The notes below the pieces were generated by a model. That model was not told where the DNA came from. It worked only from the letters and a program-made list of their open reading frames with translations, and searched no databases. A stretch of 35,827 nucleotides of DNA from Stagonosporopsis chrysanthemi (lineage: Eukaryota; Ascomycota; Dothideomycetes; Pleosporales; Didymellaceae). Of this stretch, positions 33,258 through 35,827 are shown one piece after another. Each line of letters begins with the position of its first letter. Within the stretch, counting starts at the first letter, position 1. Both the position numbers and the translations under genes were made by a program. The DNA lies in the NCBI GenBank assembly GCA_022560025.1, contig JAFISE010000251.1:1-35827 (forward strand). Direction: 5' to 3'.

Positions 33258-35827
33258 TAAAAAAATAAAGCTATAAACTAGTAACTAGTTAGTAACCTAA
33301 TTATAACAACTACTATACTTGTATATAATTTTGCGCACTATTATTGCAGCTATAGACTCTATAAAAGACGTTTAACAGCTTTATATTAAGTAAGAAGATA
33401 AGCCTAAGCTACCTGCTTTTACTAGTAGTTTGTATATTCTAGATTGCTTTAAACTAAAAGAATAGAACAGTCTTATTAACGTAATTATTACAGCTACTTA
33501 TTATATTGCTAAAGCTAATTGTAATAAGGCTTTGCAACTTAAAAAGCTAAAGTTTGCTACGTCCTTAATTAGCGCAGCTAAGGTAGATCTAAGAAAGACT
33601 ACTCTACTAATTTAATATTCTCTTTTAAGAGCTAGCTTAGCAATTCTACCTATACAATCTAGCAGAGAACTAGAGCTTTACTTTGCAATAAAGAAGAAGT
33701 AGCTATTAGCAGGACTTGCAATGCTAACTGTGCAGTAAAATATTAGCTTCTTAAAAAACTAAAAATAGTAGCAACTTATATAGCTAGCACTGCTAAATAA
33801 AAGACTAAGATCTAGTAACAAGCTAAAGAAGATCTTAACTAGACTTGCTACAATGTCTGCAAGAGCAGTTAGTTATTACGTCTTGTTATTATATCTTTAT
33901 TCTAACTAAATATAGCAGAATAGCTTAAAGATAAGCTTAGTACTGCCTATAAAAAATAAAATACTATTAATTATAAGATTAATATATATAACTATTTAAT
34001 ATCTATTTCTAAGGTTAATACTGCTGTTAAGAAGAAGAAAGAGTTAAGTACTAGCTAGGCAGCTAAATGCCTGTTTAGTACTAGTAGTGCCCTTAAAATT
34101 ATTCTCTAAAAAGAGTATTAGAAAAGTCTTAAGAAGCTAAAAACTAATACCTTTAACTCTAATACTAAGAAAAAAGAGTAGGTTAAGTTTTATAATAAGC
34201 TTTTACTAAAAAGTCTAGCTGTGTGCCTAGATAATAAGTAAGAGTAAGTTATTACATCTAATTATTATATATATTTACTAATAGTACTAGGCAGCATAAG
34301 CCTAATAATTACCTAGCTAATCTAAGCAATAGCAGCCTTCTTTTAACTGCAAACAACCTTTATATTAAGAGTAATAATAGTAATAAGTATAAAGAAGAAC
34401 TTAAGAATAATAGTGTTAAGCTAGAGGTGTACTTTGCAGCTATGCTAAATAAGTATAAGACAGATAAGCAGTATTAGCAAGCTTTTATAAAAGAAGAAAA
34501 AACTAATTTTAAAGGTTTTAGCAATTTAGAGGACTTAGCTAGTAATAAAGAAGATAAGAGTAATAATAGTAATAATAATAAGTAGATACAAGCTGTCTAG
34601 TGCGCTAGCTTCTTAGTAGATTATTACAACTAATTAAAACAGCTTAGACCTTAATAATTTCTCTTAAACTTTAATTATGCTTAACTTATTATAAGAATAA
34701 TATCTAGAGATTGTTAAAGTAAAGATACTAAGAATATTAAACGCGTTATCTATAGATTTTCTTTTAGCAATATTCTTTAAACCTGTCTATACTGTTTTTT
34801 TTTTCTACTAAAATATTATATTGCAATTAATTATTATATTTAATTATTATAGCTATGCTCTTACCTCTAGCTAGTAATAGAGCTAATAGAGTATCTAGTA
34901 TACTGTAAGATTTTAAGAGCCTTAAAATAATTGTACTCTAGACTATAAAAAGTAGAACCTAGTAATTAGTTTACTTGCTAAAGTAACTGCAGCACAGTCT
35001 CTAGGAAAGTAAAGAAAGTAAAGTAATACTAATTACATAGAATAAATAGTAGAGTACTATAGCTTAGGCTAGAGATTCTATTGTGCTACATTTATAATAG
35101 AGTTTTGCTTCTTGCACTAGATATATCTAGACTTAATTTAGAGAAGCTGCCTACGCCCTTACTAGCTATCTATATCTATATTGCCTTAACTATAGGTATA
35201 TATTACAACACCTAACAGTAAAAAGTATTAGAACTAAGTATATACTAAATTATCTAAGGTCTTAAACCTATTTACAAATTAGAACGCCTTTATATAGCTA
35301 GCTATCTACTATACTACAACAATAATAATCTTAGCAAGCTACTATTCTATATCTAGTATACTTAATACTTGCTTTTAAAAAGAAAATTGTACAGCTTGTT
35401 ATTAATAATAATTAGTTATTCTAAATAGTTAAGTAGCTATTATTTTAACAGTTTATACGCTTCCTTTAGCCTAAGGCTGTATTAACTAGCTGTTATAAAT
35501 TTAGCATATTATTTAAGTATTAATTTAAAGACGCTAAGGCAGTACAACTCTAAGACCTTAGTAAATATATAAGGCTATCTATTGTACTTAATACCTAGAC
35601 TTCTAGTAATTACCTAAGCTTTCTAGCAATTAAAGAATACTATATTAACAACAAGTAGAAGCTTTAAGAAGTGCTACTAGATTTTATCTCTATACAAGAA
35701 AGGTATACTAGAACGTCTATAGCTAAAGAAGTTATACAAGTCTTTTAAAGTACAAGTACTATAAAAAGGTTACTTAGTATTATATATAATAATATAAGTA
35801 ATAACAGTACTTTATTATAGTTAGTTA
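33258..35827 (+). pseudogene. Degenerate coding sequences of unknown family, running off the window end
   Basis: Two + strand stretches read coherently apart from TAG/TAA. At about 33340-34030: SIKDV.QLYIK.EDKPKLPAFTSSLYILD, ATYYIAKANCNKALQLKKLKF and LATMSARAVSYYVLLLYLYS. This is followed near 34430-34600 by a hydrophilic, Asn/Ser/Asp-rich tail (YFAAMLNKYKTDKQY, then ASNKEDKSNNSNNNK). The second, about 35040-35827, includes FREAAYALTSYLYLYCLNYR, LVYLILAFKKKIVQLVINN and FISIQERYTRTSIAKEVI. No transposase, RT or recombinase signature was recognised. They are probably genes of other repeats; the element type is unknown. Confidence 0.4.

Noticed and set aside
16390..35827. CRISPR array or tandem satellite
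   Set aside because: The visual repetitiveness comes from biased AT-rich mutation and LTR copies. No regularly spaced direct repeats were found apart from the two 52-bp units.
16390..35827. Mitochondrial-type DNA as the explanation for the AT-rich block
   Set aside because: The block contains LTRs, target duplications and Ty3/gypsy domains with transition-only decay. No respiratory-chain genes, tRNAs or rRNAs were recognised.

Overview
The window looks like a chromosomal segment from a filamentous ascomycete, probably Dothideomycetes/Pleosporales-like; that placement is inference. The support is short spliceosomal introns (45-63 nt, with CTGAC/CTGAT-type branch sites), a Zn(II)2Cys6 regulator, a HET-domain gene, a secreted xylan alpha-glucuronidase (GH115) and a large block degraded by repeat-induced point mutation (RIP).

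There are two compartments. Bases 1 to about 16,390 are GC-balanced and gene-bearing. In order they hold: the 5' part of a medium-chain (quinone-type) oxidoreductase (-); a divergently transcribed Zn2Cys6 transcription factor in three exons (+); a small cysteine-free secreted protein in two exons (+); a broken HET-domain gene (-); two diverged ~480-bp direct repeats upstream of the HET relic; a five-exon GH115 glucuronidase with one GC-AG intron (+); a three-exon F-box/LRR-like protein (-); a short NACHT-like relic; and a secreted 10-cysteine protein (+) about 100 bp from the edge of the AT-rich block.

Bases ~16,390-35,827 are AT-rich and contain no intact gene. Despite the decay the layout can be resolved. 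A chromodomain Ty3/gypsy retrotransposon (element 1, 17110-24223, two 523-bp LTRs, target duplication GAAGC) sits inside the left LTR of an older chromodomain Ty3/gypsy element (element 2, 16986-31189, 278-bp LTRs once the insertion is removed, target duplication CTATA). Both read on the + strand as Gag - RT - RNase H - integrase - chromodomain. Both also carry coding-like sequence on the opposite strand between the chromodomain and the 3' LTR. To the right lie a small G-rich tandem/inverted repeat cluster, undefined degenerate coding sequence, and a 446-bp foldback element (32812-33257) whose loop is a canonical G-quadruplex motif and which is clearly less mutated than its surroundings.

The mutation signature is unusually tidy. 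In the AT-rich block CA is almost always preceded by A or G, and TG is almost always followed by C or T. YCA/TGR (and apparently YCG) have been removed while RCA/TGY survive. This explains why the retrotransposon reading frames are broken by TAG/TAA at former Gln/Trp codons and almost never by TGA.

No operons are expected in this type of organism. The genes appear individually regulated; the oxidoreductase and the transcription factor share a 526-bp divergent promoter region.
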